A DNA stretch of 64,000 nt. Origin: Desulfobacula toluolica Tol2. GTDB taxonomy: Bacteria; Desulfobacterota; Desulfobacteria; Desulfobacterales; Desulfobacteraceae. Both the position numbers and the translations under genes were made by a program. This document shows, piece after piece, positions 1 through 9,845 of this stretch. Under the pieces are notes generated by a model. That model did not search any database and was not told the DNA's origin. It worked only from the letters and a program-made list of their open reading frames with translations. Each line of letters opens with the position of its first letter. Positions within the stretch are counted from its first letter, which is position 1. The stretch covers positions 2,999,501-3,063,500 of the forward strand of contig NC_018645.1 of the NCBI RefSeq assembly GCF_000307105.1, written 5' to 3'.

Positions 1-865
1 CACTTTGGACGGCTTCGATCTCATTTTTCTGAGCATCTATTTGAATCTGAGAATCTGTCCCGCCTCTGATTTTATACAATGGCTCAGATCCTCTCCACCA
101 GGAGATATAACCGACCGGAAGATTGCTTTCGGAACTGTCGGGGACATAGCTTCGCCATTTTTTCTGGTAATAAACCTCCAACCAGGTCACCATGTCAATT
201 TGCATGGTTTCTTCCTTTAAATCAAAACCATGAACCAATTGGGCCGGAAACCCTGCAAGTGACAGCAATTGCACAATGAGTTCGATTTTGCCGGTTGTTG
301 AAGCCGCATTCTCCCCTAGCAGCAAAGCGACATCTTCATCGGCATCTGGTTGGTTCAACCGTTTAAACAAATTCCCGATGATGGTATCCAAATCCGCAGA
401 ATGTTTATAAATTTCATTCCAGAGCCGCTTTGCGGCACTTAAATACGGATCTTGAAGAGAAGGGACCGAGATCTTTGCCGGTATTAATTGTCTGTGACTG
501 CTTTGTCCTTTCCCTCCTGTTTTCTGGATAAAAACGCGGTAATAGAGGTGCTGCCTTCCCTTTGCATTCCGAATCGACCAGATTGCTTTTCGGTTTCCGT
601 TCTTTTTTTCCGTCACTAAACCGTATTTACCGGAAACGAAATACTCTGAATTGATAATAAAATTATCGGACTCAACAGGTAGAAATAAAGAGGCTTTTAA
701 CGGTCTGTCATCAGCATCAAAAGACAGCCTGATTTCAATATTCCATAAATTTGATGTCTTGTCAGGTTTAAGGGGAAAATTCAAGAAATGATATTTATAC
801 ATAAATATTCCCGTTCCAATAAATACCATTAAAGTCGAAATTACGATTAATTGAATTTTTTTCAT
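1..865 (-). CDS. Transglutaminase-like membrane protein, N-terminal part (cut by window edge)
   Basis: An open frame reads leftwards from an ATG at 865 and runs off the window start, giving 288 residues. It opens with a hydrophobic segment (about residues 5-22), so the protein is membrane anchored. The rest looks like the extracytoplasmic, inactive transglutaminase-like domain of the family in which that domain is fused to seven membrane helices. That family usually sits beside a retropepsin-like protease, and one follows here on the same strand. The membrane helices would lie outside the window. Family assignment is from sequence resemblance and neighbourhood; the catalytic state cannot be judged. 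Confidence 0.6.
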   Translation of the reverse strand, partial: MKKIQLIVISTLMVFIGTGIFMYKYHFLNFPLKPDKTSNLWNIEIRLSFDADDRPLKASLFLPVESDNFIINSEYFVSGKYGLVTEKKNGNRKAIWSIRNAKGRQHLYYRVFIQKTGGKGQSSHRQLIPAKISVPSLQDPYLSAAKRLWNEIYKHSADLDTIIGNLFKRLNQPDADEDVALLLGENAASTTGKIELIVQLLSLAGFPAQLVHGFDLKEETMQIDMVTWLEVYYQKKWRSYVPDSSESNLPVGYISWWRGSEPLYKIRGGTDSQIQIDAQKNEIEAVQS

Positions 866-900
866 CTGGATTGTTTTTCCATCTTTTTAAGATTATTAAT

Positions 901-1413
901 TCAGTTGTGCCGGTTTTTACAAAGCGGTTTACTGGAAAACGTGACGGAAGGATCAATTACAAAATCATTTTCCAGGTCGGTCCTGCCGATCAGAACCTGA
1001 TAATTGAAATTACTCCTATCGTTCAGGCTCACTTCAATCTCCTTATGAACGTTCCCTAAGCAGATTTCAATACTCACGACCAGTCGTTCTTCCAGACCTC
1101 CGCCCCTGCGTTTGATTTTAACTGAACGGAGTACTTTTTTCTCAAGAATTATTTTTTTGGTTTCCCCCTTTTTTGTATTCGTCTTCAGTTCAAAATTAAC
1201 CCATGTTTCATGACCGCGTTCAAACTTTCTCAGATTGAAAGCATTTATTGAAGAGCTTTTCGCACCGGTGTCCATTTTTGCACGAATTTTTAAAGCTCCA
1301 GGATATATTAAGATCATCTCAAGCCAGCCGATAATCTGTTTGCTTTCAACGCATACAGGGTTCATCGATAAAAAAATTGAAAAACAAACAAGTATCAGAA
1401 AGCATTTTTTCAT
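901..1413 (-). CDS. Retropepsin-like aspartic protease (RimB / 'ATP-dependent zinc protease' family), exported
   Basis: About 170 residues. The start at 1413 is preferred because a GAGG ribosome site lies about 10 bases upstream; an in-frame ATG at 1431 is possible. The N terminus is a hydrophobic signal-like segment. The motif DTGAKSSSI is the Asp-Thr-Gly active-site loop of retropepsin-like proteases, and the small single-domain size fits a dimeric enzyme. It is upstream of, and co-directional with, the transglutaminase-like gene, as is common for this family. The peptide substrate is unknown. Confidence 0.7.
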   Translation of the reverse strand: MKKCFLILVCFSIFLSMNPVCVESKQIIGWLEMILIYPGALKIRAKMDTGAKSSSINAFNLRKFERGHETWVNFELKTNTKKGETKKIILEKKVLRSVKIKRRGGGLEERLVVSIEICLGNVHKEIEVSLNDRSNFNYQVLIGRTDLENDFVIDPSVTFSSKPLCKNRHN

Positions 1414-1867
1414 TAGCATTTTCCTCAACATATAATCAGTTAAAACTTGCTCCTACAGCTACAAGCAAAATTATATCCTTATACATTTTTCCACCCGATT
1501 TTGCAAAAAAATAGATTTTAGCGGATGGACGTTTCGCTGTCAGCCTCTCAACTTAAAATCACCATGGCATCATCAGGCCTTGTTCTTTAGCCTTTTTTGA
1601 AATTTCGATCAGCTTGGATCTTTCTTTCAGTGCTTTTTTATTTGCCGCTCCGGATAAAGATCGGAACATTCTAATATTTGCATGCGTTGACCCTGCCTGC
1701 GTTTTTAATTGACATTGATCCGTCAAAATAATATTAATTTTAAATAGAATTTTTATCATAAACTTATACACTTTTTGTCTAAATCAAAAACTCATACAAC
1801 AGCCTCTTCCGAATCCGCCAAATAAACTCTGAGTCCTGTACGGGGCATATAAAAAAAGGAGGAATTT
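1414..1867. other. Intergenic region, divergent starts
   Basis: AT-rich spacer between the minus-strand protease gene and the plus-strand sulfur genes, so it should hold divergent promoters, but no clear boxes were assigned. A minus-strand frame at 1559-1771 ends in a lysine-rich stretch that could be the tail of a decayed gene. It has no convincing start or ribosome site. Confidence 0.4.
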
Positions 1868-3898
1868 ATGAAAGCAGCGATCAAAACAATACTGCCTGCT
1901 ATGTTTTTTACGATTTTTTTCGTCTTGGGGACGCAGAGCTTTGCCGGTGACATAAAAGACAGCGAATCCGCGTCCCATTCCGATGCCGCAGCCGACTATG
2001 ATATCGTCGACACTTACGCTTATCCCGGTTTCAAAATCATCCAGTTCAATCTTGCCGTCCTGTCACACTATTCTTATATGCTGATCAGCGAAAAACATGC
2101 CCTGGTGGTGGATCCCGGAAGGGATATCTTTAAATACCTGGAAATCACACAAAAAGAAAATTCAAAAATCAAGGGCATCCTGCTGACCCACAGCCATGCC
2201 GATTTTGTGGCCGGTCATATGGAACTTGCAAAAATAGCAGGATGCCCGGTTTTTATCAGTACCCGTGCCGATGCCGGCTATCCTCACACCCCGTTGAAAG
2301 AAGGCTCAACCTTCACTGTGGGCAATGCTGTACTGGAGGTTCTTGAGACACCGGGGCATACTCTGGACTCCACAACATCTATTGTGTACAGCACCCGTGA
2401 CGGCAAAAAAGCCGAGGCCGTTTTTACCGGGGATACACTTTTTGTTGGAAGCATCGGCAGGCCCGATCTCATGGGGGGAACAATTTCCGCTGCAACGCTG
2501 GCATCCATGGCGTTTGACACCTGGCAGCAGAAATTATCAAAAATCGACGACCATGTCGCCATCTACCCTGCTCACGGTGCCGGGTCCTTGTGCGGCGCAC
2601 ATTTAAGCGATGATCCGTTCTCCACAATCGGCCGCGAAAGACAGACCAATCATTATTTGAAATATTCCTCGCGCAGTGAGTTTATCGCCGCAGTGCTTGA
2701 GGGCCTGCCTGAAGCACCTCAATATTTTAAACACAACGCGGCCTTGAATAAAAAGGGGCCGGAACTGATCAACTGGCAACCCCCGGCCGGAACCATCACC
2801 CCTGACATAAAACTGACAAAACCTGCCAATACCTGTGTCGTCGATATCAGGGATGCCGATCTTTATGCGAAAGGCCATATCCCTAACTCCATCAATATTG
2901 CACTTCGCGGGCGGTTTGAAACCTGGGTCGGCATCATGGTGCCCTGGGACAGCCCTCTTGTGCTGACAGGAAGCCGAGAAGAGCTGGATGAAGCATCCTA
3001 CCGGCTGAACCGAGTGGGGTATAAGGCCCGTGCGATGCTGTTTGATGCATGGGTTTCAGCCTCACTGCCGTTAAAAACAGTTGATCTGATGGAACCGGCT
3101 GCTCTTTATGACGCTATGAAAGCCGGTAATGCACCGATAATCGTGGATGTCCGCCTGCCGACCGAATGGATGGGACTGCGAATCGGCCAGGTGATCAACA
3201 TGCCGCTGAACCATCTGGCCCAATTGTCATCCAAACTGGACCCTTCCGAACCTGTCGTTGCGGTCTGCAACTCAGCATACCGGTCCAGCCTGGCACTGGG
3301 AATCCTTGAGCGGGAAGGGTTTGCAAAAGTCACCAGCCTCAAGGGCGGCAGCCAGGCCTGGATCGACGCCGGATACCCTGTGTTCAGTTATGAGACCGGG
3401 AAAAACCCGGCAGTAACCGAAGCAATCGTCAAAAAAGAAATCAAGCTTCCCGGAAGGATTTCGCCGGATGAGTTAAAAAGCCTGATCATGGATCTCCCCG
3501 GAACCTTTGACCTGGTGGACATCCGCCCGGCATCTTTTTTCAGTGATTTTCACCTGCCGCAATCGGTTAATGCAGATCTTGCAGATCTTCTGTCAAACCC
3601 TGCCTATCTTGTGGGCACAGGCCCACTGATCATTGTGGACAGGGACGGAACCCTTTCCATGATGGCGGCAGGCATGCTTTTCCAGAAAACCAAACGCGAA
3701 ATAAAAGCATTGCGGGGAGGCCTTGAAGCCTATTGGAGCGAATCCTATTTTCACGAAATGGGTCTGGAAAAACCCGTGTTCCCGGAACAAAAGACTGCTC
3801 CTGCGGCCTTGCCCCCTGTTATGACTCCTACCCCCCAGCCGGCTGCGCCGGTAATGCAAACGCCCGAGAAACCCAAAAAGAAAAGTGCGGGGTGCTGA
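1868..3898 (+). CDS. Secreted persulfide dioxygenase-like metallo-beta-lactamase fold protein with three rhodanese domains
   Basis: 676 residues with a signal peptide (about 1-26, ending SFA) and an AGGAGG-type ribosome site. Residues about 45-250 are a metallo-beta-lactamase fold of the ETHE1/Blh type: THSHADFVAGH near residue 107 supplies iron ligands, followed by TPGHT and the family signature GRPDL. Three rhodanese domains follow at about 310-400, 405-505 and 515-620. Only the second keeps a catalytic cysteine loop (CNSAYRS); the others look like non-catalytic carriers. The tail is Pro/Lys-rich and ends in Cys. Known family role: glutathione persulfide oxidation and sulfane-sulfur transfer. 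A periplasmic sulfur-handling role with the YeeE proteins just downstream is inferred. Confidence 0.8.
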   Translation: MKAAIKTILPAMFFTIFFVLGTQSFAGDIKDSESASHSDAAADYDIVDTYAYPGFKIIQFNLAVLSHYSYMLISEKHALVVDPGRDIFKYLEITQKENSKIKGILLTHSHADFVAGHMELAKIAGCPVFISTRADAGYPHTPLKEGSTFTVGNAVLEVLETPGHTLDSTTSIVYSTRDGKKAEAVFTGDTLFVGSIGRPDLMGGTISAATLASMAFDTWQQKLSKIDDHVAIYPAHGAGSLCGAHLSDDPFSTIGRERQTNHYLKYSSRSEFIAAVLEGLPEAPQYFKHNAALNKKGPELINWQPPAGTITPDIKLTKPANTCVVDIRDADLYAKGHIPNSINIALRGRFETWVGIMVPWDSPLVLTGSREELDEASYRLNRVGYKARAMLFDAWVSASLPLKTVDLMEPAALYDAMKAGNAPIIVDVRLPTEWMGLRIGQVINMPLNHLAQLSSKLDPSEPVVAVCNSAYRSSLALGILEREGFAKVTSLKGGSQAWIDAGYPVFSYETGKNPAVTEAIVKKEIKLPGRISPDELKSLIMDLPGTFDLVDIRPASFFSDFHLPQSVNADLADLLSNPAYLVGTGPLIIVDRDGTLSMMAAGMLFQKTKREIKALRGGLEAYWSESYFHEMGLEKPVFPEQKTAPAALPPVMTPTPQPAAPVMQTPEKPKKKSAGC

Positions 3899-3900
3899 TA

Positions 3901-4413
3901 ATGAAAACACCTGAAAAAAAACCAATGAATCCATACATGGCAGGTGCCTGCCTGGGACTTGTCCTGTTGGGATCTTTCCTGATCCTCGGCGCAGGACTGG
4001 GAGCCTCGTCGGGCATTGCCAGGATAGCAGCAGCCGTCGAAGCCCTTCTGCTGCCTGTACATACTGAAAATTCCGCTTATTTTGGTGCCTGGGGAAAATC
4101 CCCGCTGAACTATTACCTGGTCTATATGTTTGCCGGTACGATCATCGGCGGACTGATATCTTCGGCAGGATCAGGAAGAATGGCTTTTCAACTGGAAAAA
4201 GGAAAACTTTGCCCTTCCTGGAAAAGAATTTCTTTTGCACTGGCCGGTGGAGTGCTGGTCGGATATGCCGGACGCCTTGCCCAGGGATGCACCTCGGGCC
4301 AGGCCCTGACAGGCGGGGCCATGCTGTTGACCGGCAGCTTTATTTTTCTGATCTGTCTGTTTGCCAGCGGTTATGCGGCAGCTTATTTTGTGAGGAGGCA
4401 ATGGGATGATTGA
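3901..4413 (+). CDS. YeeE/YedE family sulfur-compound transporter subunit
   Basis: 170 residues starting at ATG 3901, two bases after the preceding stop, so it is translationally linked to it. Several membrane helices are evident. The family motif LAQGCTSGQALTGG lies near residue 122; its Cys is the conserved sulfur-relay residue in YeeE/YedE thiosulfate or sulfur transporters. It is half-size, as in paired two-subunit forms, and its 3' end overlaps the next gene by 8 bases. The exact sulfur species carried is not shown by sequence. Confidence 0.82.
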   Translation: MKTPEKKPMNPYMAGACLGLVLLGSFLILGAGLGASSGIARIAAAVEALLLPVHTENSAYFGAWGKSPLNYYLVYMFAGTIIGGLISSAGSGRMAFQLEKGKLCPSWKRISFALAGGVLVGYAGRLAQGCTSGQALTGGAMLLTGSFIFLICLFASGYAAAYFVRRQWDD

Positions 4414-6439
4414 GACCTTTTTCAGCCTGGGACAGCTTGACGCAGGCAAAGCGCTTTTCATGTCCGTGGTGATTGGTATCCTGTTTGGAATCGCCTTGGA
4501 GCAGGCCGGTTTTGGAAGTTCGCGGCGGCTTTCAGGCGTATTTTATTTTAAAGACATGGCCGTCATCAAGGTTATGTTTACAGCAATGATAACTGCCATC
4601 ATCGGAATCGTATTAAGCTTTCGATTCGGCCTTGTTTCAGAACAGGCCGTTTACTTGAATCCCACCCTGTACACAGCCCAGGTGATGGGCGGCATTATTT
4701 TCGGCATCGGCTTTGTCATTGGCGGATGGTGCCCGGGCACGGCTGCGGTTGGTGCGGCTTCAGGAAAAGGGGATGCCTTTGTTTTTCTGGGGGGAACCCT
4801 TGTCGGCAGCATCCTGTTCAATGAAACCTATGGTCTGGTTAAGGGACTCCATGCTGCTGAAAAACAACACATTTCATTTGTTTACGATGCACTGGGCATG
4901 CCCCGGGAGTGGTTTGTCCTTATTTTTGTTTTCGCGGGAATCCTGGTCTTCTGGTGTATGGAACTGATTGAAAAGAAAACGGTTCAAAAAAGCGAATATT
5001 TAAACTCTGATTTTTTAAAACGGTTCTCTTTCATCCTTTTAATTGCAGGATTCTTTGTTTTTCTGGTGTCACAAGATCCGTCTTCTGCACTCAAAAATGA
5101 TACGGGACTGTCCCGTGATATTTCAGATGTATTGCCCAGTTCGGAACAAAAACTTTTGTCTGATATTGACAAGGCACTGGACCACATGGAACCTGAAGAG
5201 CTTGCCAGAAGAATTACATCCGGTCAGAAAAACATTATTCTGGTTGATGTAAGGTCTGAACCGGAATTTTCACACTTTCATATCAAAACCGCCCGTCGTA
5301 TTCCGTTAGAAGATCTGACAGAACAGCTTGCTCCCTATAAAAACCTGGGCATGATTGTATTGTATTCCAATGGAATGACCCATCCTGCCCAGGCCAGGGA
5401 CGCATTATTCAGAATGGGATTCCAAAATGCCTATATCCTGACCGACGGTCTGGACGGATTTATCAACAGATGCCTGAAACCGGTGTCATTGAGATCGGAA
5501 CCGGTCCCGGAATCAATTGCCGCGGAAATCAACCAGTGGCGGCGTTTTTTCCTGGCCACACTTCCCCCGTCATCCATGAATAATTCTGCATCCGCCATAA
5601 CCGAAGGCCGGACGACGCATCCCGGCATCATTGATACCCAATGGCTTTCCAGCCGCTTGGACGACCCCGGTATCCGTATCATTGATCTGCGCAGCCAGCC
5701 TGAATACAACAGCGGCCATATACCGGGTTCGTTTGCCTTGAATATTGAAAGTATGAGGGGAAACATCCAGGGGGTTCCTTCCTGCCTGCTGCCCTCCCCC
5801 CTGCTGGCCGGGCACCTGTCGCTGATGGGAATCCGCCCTGAAACCACCGTGGTTCTGGTCTACGGAGAAAAGGTTCAGGATGCAACCCTTGTGGGAATGG
5901 CGCTGGAACGGGTCGGACATGCCGATTATTCACTGCTCTCGGGAGGTTTCCCGCAATGGAAAACGTCAGGACTTTCAACGGACACCCGTCTTCCTGAAAC
6001 AGCGGCTTCTGTTTACCCGGATACAAACCAAGACCGGTTTTCAGTGAATTACAAAACCGTTCTTTCCCATGTTGAAAACAATACGGCTTTGATACTTGAT
6101 GTCAGGCCGGAAGCCTATTATTCCGGCGAAAAATCAGATGAAGCCCGGCCGGGACATATCCCAGGAGCCGTCAACCGCCCCTTTGACATGGATACGCAAA
6201 AAGCCGGTGACACCGTTGAATTCAAGCCGGTACAGGAGCTGAAAACCGCGTATGAAAAGATAATTCCATCAAAACATGCCCTTGTGATCGTCCATTGCAG
6301 AACCGGCCATCAGGCCAGCCAGACTTTTTTTGTGTTGAAGCACCTTCTCGGATATGATCGAATCCTGTGGTATGACGCCGGGTGGACGGAATGGGCTGCC
6401 AGAGTGGAATTGCCCGTGAAAACAGGAAAAACTCCGTGA
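4406..6439 (+). CDS. YeeE/YedE transporter half fused to three rhodanese domains
   Basis: 677 residues. The first about 220 are hydrophobic and carry the second YeeE/YedE half with motif GGWCPGTAAVGAASGKGD, including the conserved Cys. Three rhodanese modules follow at about 265-360, 410-510 and 545-670. Modules one and two lack the catalytic Cys (loops YSNGMTH and YGEKVQD). The third has HCRTGHQAS, a proper persulfide-forming loop. The fusion puts a sulfur acceptor directly on the transporter. With the upstream genes it forms a three-gene sulfur import and persulfide relay operon with 8-bp overlap. Direction of sulfur flow is inferred. Confidence 0.8.
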   Translation: MIETFFSLGQLDAGKALFMSVVIGILFGIALEQAGFGSSRRLSGVFYFKDMAVIKVMFTAMITAIIGIVLSFRFGLVSEQAVYLNPTLYTAQVMGGIIFGIGFVIGGWCPGTAAVGAASGKGDAFVFLGGTLVGSILFNETYGLVKGLHAAEKQHISFVYDALGMPREWFVLIFVFAGILVFWCMELIEKKTVQKSEYLNSDFLKRFSFILLIAGFFVFLVSQDPSSALKNDTGLSRDISDVLPSSEQKLLSDIDKALDHMEPEELARRITSGQKNIILVDVRSEPEFSHFHIKTARRIPLEDLTEQLAPYKNLGMIVLYSNGMTHPAQARDALFRMGFQNAYILTDGLDGFINRCLKPVSLRSEPVPESIAAEINQWRRFFLATLPPSSMNNSASAITEGRTTHPGIIDTQWLSSRLDDPGIRIIDLRSQPEYNSGHIPGSFALNIESMRGNIQGVPSCLLPSPLLAGHLSLMGIRPETTVVLVYGEKVQDATLVGMALERVGHADYSLLSGGFPQWKTSGLSTDTRLPETAASVYPDTNQDRFSVNYKTVLSHVENNTALILDVRPEAYYSGEKSDEARPGHIPGAVNRPFDMDTQKAGDTVEFKPVQELKTAYEKIIPSKHALVIVHCRTGHQASQTFFVLKHLLGYDRILWYDAGWTEWAARVELPVKTGKTP

Positions 6440-6615
6440 TAACAAATCTAATATGTGTGGTGCTGGGGCTTGTGCTCCTTGTCTGGAGTGCAGACTGGTT
6501 TGTGGAGGGAAGTGCGGTTTCGGCAAAGCATATGGGTATGCCGCCGCTGCTGATCGGAATGTTCATCGTTGGGTTCGGGGCGAAGAATACTTCTCGCTCA
6601 GCCGTTAACCGATAA
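6436..6615 (+). pseudogene. N-terminal remnant of a CaxA/YrbG-type calcium/sodium antiporter
   Basis: A GTG at 6436 overlaps the previous stop and opens a frame of about 60 residues. The sequence reads like the first helix pair of CaxA/YrbG family exchangers (…VLLVWSADWFVEGSA… then PPLLIGMFIVGFGA). At the point where the conserved FGTSAPE-like motif should come, the frame turns into unrelated residues and stops. The intact family is about 320 residues, so this is a truncated relic. Confidence 0.6.
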
Positions 6616-6641
6616 CTCTCAAAAAAAACAGGAGGGGAGAT

Positions 6642-7271
6642 GTGTTAAAAAAATTCTTACCAAAAGAAAATCGGTTTTTTACACTGTTTAATCAGCATAC
6701 GGATATTGTTTTAGAAGGCATCCAACTGTTCGAATCAATGCTGGACAAATATTCACAAAAAGACTCCATGGCAATACGTCTCAAGGAAATTGAGAATAAT
6801 GCGGATAATATAGCACACCAAGTTTTTGAACTGTTAAATACGGTTTTTATAACCCCTTTTGACCGGGAGGATATTCAGATGCTTACCCAGCATCTGGACG
6901 ACATTATGGATATGGTTGAAAAAGCGGGCATCCGGATGGTAATCTACAATATCCTGTCTCCCCCTGCAACAGTCAGAAAACAGACGGATATTTTAAAAAA
7001 GGCCTTTCTTGAACTTGCAACAGCCATCAAACTTCTGGCTAATTTAAAACACAAAGAGCGCATCCGCAATATTTGTATCCATGTCAACAGCATTGAAAAC
7101 GAAGGGGATGCAGAACTTCGGATGGGACTGAAGGCATTGTTCAATACTCCGGGTATTGATCCGCTTGAGCTGATAAAGAAAAAAGAAATTTTTGAACTGC
7201 TGGAAGCTGCTATTGACAGATGCGAAGACCTTGCCAATGTTCTTGAAACCATATTAATCAAATATGCATGA
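6642..7271 (+). CDS. DUF47 / PhoU-like phosphate transport accessory protein
   Basis: 209 residues, GTG start at 6642 set by a strong GGAGGGGAG site five bases upstream. It is a helical PhoU-like domain protein of the DUF47 (YkaA) family: heptad-like helices with conserved acidic residues (for example ENNADNIAHQV, and FDREDI near residue 69). This family typically sits directly before a PiT phosphate transporter, as it does here (the next start lies 10 bases past its stop). The role as regulator or coupling factor for phosphate uptake is known by association. Confidence 0.85.
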   Translation: MLKKFLPKENRFFTLFNQHTDIVLEGIQLFESMLDKYSQKDSMAIRLKEIENNADNIAHQVFELLNTVFITPFDREDIQMLTQHLDDIMDMVEKAGIRMVIYNILSPPATVRKQTDILKKAFLELATAIKLLANLKHKERIRNICIHVNSIENEGDAELRMGLKALFNTPGIDPLELIKKKEIFELLEAAIDRCEDLANVLETILIKYA

Positions 7272-7281
7272 GGAATCCATA

Positions 7282-8280
7282 ATGGAAATCTTATTTTTTT
7301 CAGGAATCATTATTTTGGTAGCCTTGATATTTGATTTTTTAAATGGAATGAATGATGCGGCCAATTCCATTGCCACCATAGTTTCAACCCGGGTTTTATC
7401 ACCCCGTACAGCCGTTGCCTGGGCTGCGTTCTTCAATTTAATTGCTGCTTTTGGATTTGGCGTCGGGGTTGCCAAAACAATCGGAAAAGGAGTGGTCAAT
7501 CCGGAAATCATCTCTCTGTGGTTTGTCCTGACGGTGCTGATTGGAGCTGTTTCATGGACTCATATCTGCACAATAATGGGGCTTCCAATCAGTGTTTCTC
7601 ATGCCCTTATCGGTGGTATCATCGGTGCCGGTCTCGTAAAGGGCGGAGTGAATGTCCTGATTATTCCGGGAATCACCAAAATCTGTATCTTTATTTTTCT
7701 TTCTCCCTTGATAGGAATGGGTCTGGGAATTTTTTTTTCCATCACAACAGCCTGGATTTTTAAAAACTGGCGTCCCGGAGATGTTGACCGTTTTTTTCGT
7801 GTAGGTCAACTTGTATCATCTGCTATGTTCAGCCTGGGGCACGGCGCAAATGATGCCCAGAAAACCATGGGCATTATTGTCATGGTTCTGGTTTCCGCAG
7901 GATGGCAGTCTGATTTTTCAGTGCCTGTCTGGGTTATCCTGTCATGTCACATAACTATTGCAATGGGCACCCTGATCGGTGGATGGAAAGTTGTCAAAAC
8001 CATGGGAATGCGGGTGACCAAATTAAAGCCAATGGACGGCTTCTGTGCCGAAACAGCAGCAGCCGCATCCATTATCGGCAATTCCTTTGCCGGGATTCCT
8101 GTTTCAACAACCCATACCATTACCGGCGGAATCATCGGTGTCGGCACCGTTCACCGTCTTTCTGCCGTCCGATGGGGGGTGGCAAAAAATATCATCATAG
8201 CATGGATATTGACCATTCCCGGGTCAGCTGCGGTTTCAGGCGGTGTGTATCTATTGTTGAACCTTTTCGGGAAGGTATAA
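7282..8280 (+). CDS. PiT-family inorganic phosphate transporter
   Basis: 332 residues. ATG 7282 is chosen because GAGGAA lies seven bases upstream; an in-frame ATG at 7264 overlaps the preceding gene. About ten membrane helices. Both PiT repeats are visible: LNGMNDAANSIAT near the N terminus and LGHGANDAQKTMG in the middle, followed by PVSTTHTITGGIIG. It should import phosphate with H+ or Na+. It forms a two-gene operon with the DUF47 gene. Confidence 0.9.
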   Translation: MEILFFSGIIILVALIFDFLNGMNDAANSIATIVSTRVLSPRTAVAWAAFFNLIAAFGFGVGVAKTIGKGVVNPEIISLWFVLTVLIGAVSWTHICTIMGLPISVSHALIGGIIGAGLVKGGVNVLIIPGITKICIFIFLSPLIGMGLGIFFSITTAWIFKNWRPGDVDRFFRVGQLVSSAMFSLGHGANDAQKTMGIIVMVLVSAGWQSDFSVPVWVILSCHITIAMGTLIGGWKVVKTMGMRVTKLKPMDGFCAETAAAASIIGNSFAGIPVSTTHTITGGIIGVGTVHRLSAVRWGVAKNIIIAWILTIPGSAAVSGGVYLLLNLFGKV

Positions 8281-8511
8281 ACAATATACACCACAAAATC
8301 AAAAGGACTTTTTTGCATTTTTCAGTATAGTTCCATAAATGAGTATTGGTCTGATGGATTTTCAATCCAGAATCGCAACTGAAGATTGACACTGCTGTCG
8401 GCAAACGCCGTAACAATAACCACAGAAAAAATATCAGGCAGTATTTTTGAATTTTTAGCAGCATTTTGGCATCTATAGATTATTTTGTTATGGGTTAATT
8501 TCTAAATAGCT

Positions 8512-9845
8512 TCATCTGTTATACTGTACCGAGCGTTCATGAAGTTTTTTAAGTTTGTTTTGCACAGCCTCAAACAAAGTATTTTTCGGAAAATTAAAGT
8601 TCTCATCAGGTTCACCTGCAACGATCCCGGTCAAAACTTCTATGCCCTGCTCAATAGTTGATACCTGGTAAATATGAAACATACTACGATCAATGGCATC
8701 CACGACATCCTTCCTGAGCATGAGATTTTTCACATTGGATGAGGGAATCATCACGCCCTGAACTCCTGTCAGTCCTTTTTGGGTGCAAACATCAAAAAAA
8801 CCTTCAATTTTTTCATTTACTCCACCAATTGCCTGAATTTCACCTTTCTGGTTAACAGAACCGGTAACGGCAATTCCCTGACGGATAGGATAACCAGAAA
8901 GACTGGACAAAACAGCATATAGTTCAGTAGAAGAAGCGCTATCGCCGTCAATGCCACTATAGTTTTGCTCAAAGGAGACACTGATGGAAACACTCAAAGG
9001 ATAATTCTGGGCAAACATCCTGCCCAAATAACCGGCAATAATCATCATCCCTTTATCATGAGTTTGCCCGGAGAGTTGGGCTTCATGTTCCACATTTACA
9101 ATACCCGGCTTACCCATATAAGATTCCACAGTGATTCTAGACGGCCTTCCAAAAGCTATTTCTCCAATCTGATATACAGCCAAAGCATTAACCTGGCCTA
9201 TCACAGCACCGGTGACATCCAGAAGGATAGATTGTTCATCATACCTTTCCTGTACCTTTTCCTCATAAAGGTTATGTCGAAAACGGTGTTCGTTTAACGC
9301 TCTTACCACATGACTGGCGGTCACTTCTGTTGTATTTTCCTTTCTTGCCCAGTAATTCGCCTCTTTTAAAACCCTTAACACCTGACCAAAGCGTAGAGAC
9401 AGTTTTTTTTTTATCCTCCACAATACGGTTGCCGTACTCCACCACGGCAGTCACACCACAAGGAGTAAACGGCAACAATTTTTCTTTTTTACAGACACTT
9501 GAAATAAATTTTGCATAATTGATCAAATTCTCTTGATTCACTTCGACTTCATGGTCGAAATCTGCTCGAACCCCGAAAATTTTATTGAATTTCGGATCAG
9601 ATCCCTGGAGTGTCCTAAAGGTTTCATAGCTTCCCAATAGAATAACTTTAAGATCTACAGAAATTGGTTTTGGCTTTAAAGGAGTAATTGGTTGGCCGCT
9701 GCTCATCGGCACCGGCTGATAGCCTTTCTCAGTTTGTACGATACTGATGTTGAGTTTACCGGCCATAACTTCAACCTGGGTAAAAAGTTGCCGGCTCTTT
9801 TCTTCATATTCTTTTTTAATCTTATCTTGTTCTTCTTGAAAAGAG
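8512..9845 (-). pseudogene. Decayed Lon-like (AAA_32-type) protease gene: truncated, internally deleted, frameshifted
   Basis: Two frames on the minus strand together encode parts of an AAA_32 Lon-type protease. The 3' part (8512 to about 9410) has an intact proteolytic domain with the serine loop GDSASS and the lysine motif GGVNEKIEGF. The upstream part (about 9410-9845) supplies a coiled segment, then jumps to a late AAA segment (from LKPKPISVD), so the Walker A region is missing. The two frames are out of phase at a run of ten A (about 9403-9412 as T on the plus strand); nine would restore VEDKKKLSLRF. The 5' end is fused to the neighbouring acs-like gene. Loss of ATPase parts makes a working protease unlikely. 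Confidence 0.7.

Noticed and set aside
1559-1771. Minus-strand 70-residue frame with lysine-rich end
   Set aside because: No ribosome site or family; at most the tail of a decayed gene.
8195-8464. Minus-strand frame overlapping the PiT gene end
   Set aside because: No ribosome site, and it overlaps a conserved gene end.
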